Positions 62,014 to 64,000 of a stretch of DNA of 64,000 nt are shown here, one piece after another. A program made the position numbers and the translations under genes. Below the pieces are notes generated by a model. That model did not search any database, was not told the DNA's origin, and saw nothing but the letters and a program-made list of their open reading frames with translations. Origin of the DNA: Epiperipatus broadwayi (taxonomy: Eukaryota > Onychophora > Udeonychophora > Euonychophora > Peripatidae); contig JAQFVV010012405.1 in the NCBI GenBank assembly GCA_028023455.1, positions 2,129,677 through 2,193,676 on the forward strand. The letters run 5' to 3'. Position 1 is the first letter of the stretch, and each line of letters begins with the position of its first letter.

Positions 62014-62142
62014 AATGCATTGATTATTATTATTTTTTCTTATGTGTCAAAGCGTTGACCGGGAAGCGAACCCGGGCCAACTGCTTGCAAGGCAGTTATG
62101 CTAACCGCTAGGCTACCAACGCCTGACAATGCATTGATTATT
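62014..62142 (-). mobile_element. Short tRNA-derived retroposon with 15-bp target duplication
   Basis: A perfect 15-bp direct repeat, AATGCATTGATTATT, lies at 62014-62028 and 62128-62142. Between them on the minus strand are a five-base leader, a 71-base tRNA-like sequence, a short TTTGACACATAAG segment and an A-rich tail (AAAAAATAATAAT). A long duplication plus A-rich 3' tail indicates LINE-mediated retroposition. It is the youngest-looking small insertion in the window. Confidence 0.8.
62052..62122 (-). tRNA. tRNA-like sequence: Gly-type body with TGC (Ala) anticodon
   Basis: The 71-nt sequence folds with a 7-bp acceptor stem (GCGTTGG/TCAACGC, last pair G-U), a perfect anticodon arm ACTGC-CTTGCAA-GCAGT and a perfect T arm CCGGG-TTCGCTT-CCCGG. 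The anticodon reads TGC, nominally alanine. But the acceptor and arms closely resemble animal tRNA-Gly(TCC), and the G3-U70 pair that marks alanine tRNAs is absent (G3-C70). The D stem is poorly paired. Because it sits in a retroposon it is more likely a pseudogene or SINE head than a working tRNA gene. No CCA is encoded and only three T follow. Confidence 0.5.
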
Positions 62143-63054
62143 TTTACATTTTTATTAGAAATTAACTTACATATTAATATATACAGGGCTAGATTATAAT
62201 TTAGCAGTCGTACAATTAATAATAACTTAAAGTGAATGACACCCCAAGTTTTATTAAATAACTTAACGAGTTTATTCATTCTGAATAATATATATATTAG
62301 TAATAATAATAATTTAGTAGTGTAACTGGCGACTGACTAATTGAAAAGCTATAAACAATGTAATAACGAAACCGTTCATATCTATAGATAGACAAATAAA
62401 TAGGTAGCTAGTTAGAGCTTATCGCTAATTTTACTATTTCTTAGTCATTATTCAAATAACTATATGTTTCTTTAACTCCCCGTAAATTTATACGGTTGTT
62501 TACGAGCAATTTCTAAGTAAGCATTTTGCTGCTCTTAAGTCATTCTAATTAGATTTAATTGTAGTTTTTTTATTTATTGCAATAACATTTCTACAACTAC
62601 ACTATCAGTACCATTCTCTTCTTCGAGTTTCGCTTTACATTTTCTCCTTCTCCATTCTACTACTCATTTTCATCATTTAGAAAGTTTTGCATGCAGTTTA
62701 TTAACTTTTCTAATTTGCATATTGTTAGACTTTATTATAATTAAATTAGAATATTGTTACTTACAGTCAGTCTAATTATATTTTCTGTATATAATTATTT
62801 CTAAAGTATCTCAACATTGCCGGTATTGATCTGTTTGCACGCGCACATGTATATGTATAACTTCATTAATAAATCCATAATTAGTCCGTACACAACATAT
62901 ATCTACTAACACTTTCATTATTTTATAAAATTAGTTGGAAACAATAGCAAAAATACTATACTTAGATGATTTTTATTGCATTTCATTGTGCTACTTGACA
63001 TTTTTAGAGTTAATATTTATCTTCTATATATAAATTACAAATTTATTTATTATT
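62143..63054. other. Nothing recognised
   Basis: AT-rich sequence, somewhat richer in CpG around 62320-62530; no coding or repeat signal. Confidence 0.45.
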
Positions 63055-64000
63055 TTCAACGATTCTTGTCAGGTCTCTCCAAGTTCAAACCATTTTATCT
63101 TATTTCTAGTCTCTTTTCTCCACATCACTCCAGCACACTTCCTTATTTCCTCCATCCATCACATAAGTGGTCTCTTTCTAGGTTTTTTAAAATCTCTTGT
63201 AATCCAGTTTAAGATTCAACTGTTCATCTATTATAATTTCTTCTAGTAATATATACAGCCCAACTCCACTTCAGTCTCTTAATTCTTTAATGATGCCAAT
63301 AACACCTGCTTGTTCCTCCTCACCTATCTATTTCATTTTCTCCATACTTCACTGAGTGGTCTTAAGTCACTGTATTGCTCTTCTCTTAATTGGCCAAGTT
63401 TCAGGTCTATAAATAATAACTGATAAAATACATTTATTAAAAATCTTTTTCAAACACATAGGCACATTTTCTTTTATATTAAGTTATTTCTACCAAAATC
63501 GCTCCAAAGAAGTTTAATTCTATGATTAATTTCATCCATTATGTTTCCATTTGTAGTAATAATATATATGATCAAGATATTTATAGTTATTAACTTCTTC
63601 TATCTCATCATTATCAATATTTACTTTTATATTTTGAAAAAACCCATCAGGCATTATTTTAATCTTTTTAACTTTTACCTTTAGTCCTACTTTATTATTT
63701 TCATCTGATAACTCTTGCAACATTTCCTGAATCTCTGAAGCATTATTTGTAAAAAAACCCATACATAATCTGCAAAATCTAGATGACTTAAATAATCTTC
63801 GTTTACTTTTACTCCTTTAGCATCCTATTTTAAAATACTTTTTGCAAAACTGCTATAAAAAGTTTGGGAAATATGGAGTTGTCCTAAGATACATCCTTCT
63901 CAACATTAATTTTTTTTAGTATCATTACTTAAACTTATTGTTGCTGTTGCATTTTTATAAATATTCTTCAGAATATGATAATATCCTGAGTCTATAGCTT
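63055..64000 (-). pseudogene. RTE-type LINE 3' half, cut by the window edge
   Basis: The minus strand reads, from the right edge leftward, an RT stretch at 63762-63535. It contains NNASEIQEMLQELSDENNKV, then GLKVKVKKIKIMP and EIEEVNNYKYLDH, the RT thumb region. Farther left (about 63420-63390) comes YRPETW, and finally (63180-63075) KPRKRPLM, then WMEEIRKCAGVMWRKETRN. The last matches RWIDEIKKC of the 9.2-kb copy, so the family is the same. Frameshifts are present but the 76-codon RT piece is uninterrupted, making this the best-preserved RTE segment here. The catalytic YADD region is near 63765-63785 and appears broken by a frameshift. The 5' part lies beyond 64000. Confidence 0.8.

Overview
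This window is strongly AT-rich, intron- and transposon-dominated nuclear DNA from an animal. Genes have GT-AG introns, intergenic and intronic space is packed with decayed eukaryotic mobile elements, and nothing looks bacterial, organellar or viral. The repeat spectrum (RTE/CFDP2-like LINEs, Ty3-type LTR elements, a Penelope-like GIY-YIG remnant, hAT and piggyBac derivatives, tRNA-type SINEs) fits an invertebrate such as an arthropod or a lophotrochozoan. The sequence alone does not let me go further.

The only protein-coding host gene I can support is on the + strand: four consecutive exons of a SCAPER orthologue (S-phase cyclin A-associated protein in the ER) at 2685-2748, 12361-12475, 12887-12998 and 17566-17706. 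All have proper splice sites and compatible phases (0/1, 1/2, 2/0, 0/0). They encode 144 codons ending in a long charged coiled coil. The last donor opens an intron for which I find no further exon in the remaining 46 kb, so nearly everything right of 17706 is probably SCAPER intron or lies beyond the gene.

Layout: 5.6-6.4 kb, a hAT deletion derivative keeping a BED-finger exon. 7.3-8.5 kb, two inverted-repeat elements. 9.2-11.8 kb, a decayed RTE-type LINE inside a SCAPER intron. 13.6-14.2 kb, a 0.5-kb near-perfect palindrome. 16.8-17.35 kb, a hAT MITE with an 8-bp target duplication. 20-25 kb, LINE remnants of two families and a SINE. 26.7-29.95 kb, a 3.2-kb unit bounded by ~128-bp inverted repeats, holding a hammerhead-like hairpin and a CpG-retaining island. 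30.5-39.3 kb, a complete but gag-only Ty3-type LTR retrotransposon (minus strand, ~2.6-kb LTRs, 4-bp target duplication) with a piggyBac-type element nested in one LTR. 39.7-40.1 kb, a Ty3 integrase remnant. 45.3-45.7 kb, another palindrome. 47.5-49.1 kb, a SINE and a Penelope-like GIY-YIG remnant. 54.5-57.3 kb, a second, older LTR element. 58.6-59.8 kb, a LINE piece and an inverted-repeat element. 62.0-62.1 kb, a retroposed tRNA-like unit with a 15-bp target duplication. 63.1-64 kb, another RTE LINE running off the edge.

No operon-like co-operation exists here. The biology is one conserved host gene whose introns serve as a landing pad for many transposon families of differing age. The freshest insertions appear to be the LTR element, its nested piggyBac, the palindromes and the tRNA-like retroposon. 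All similarity statements rest on reading the sequence by eye; no search was run.
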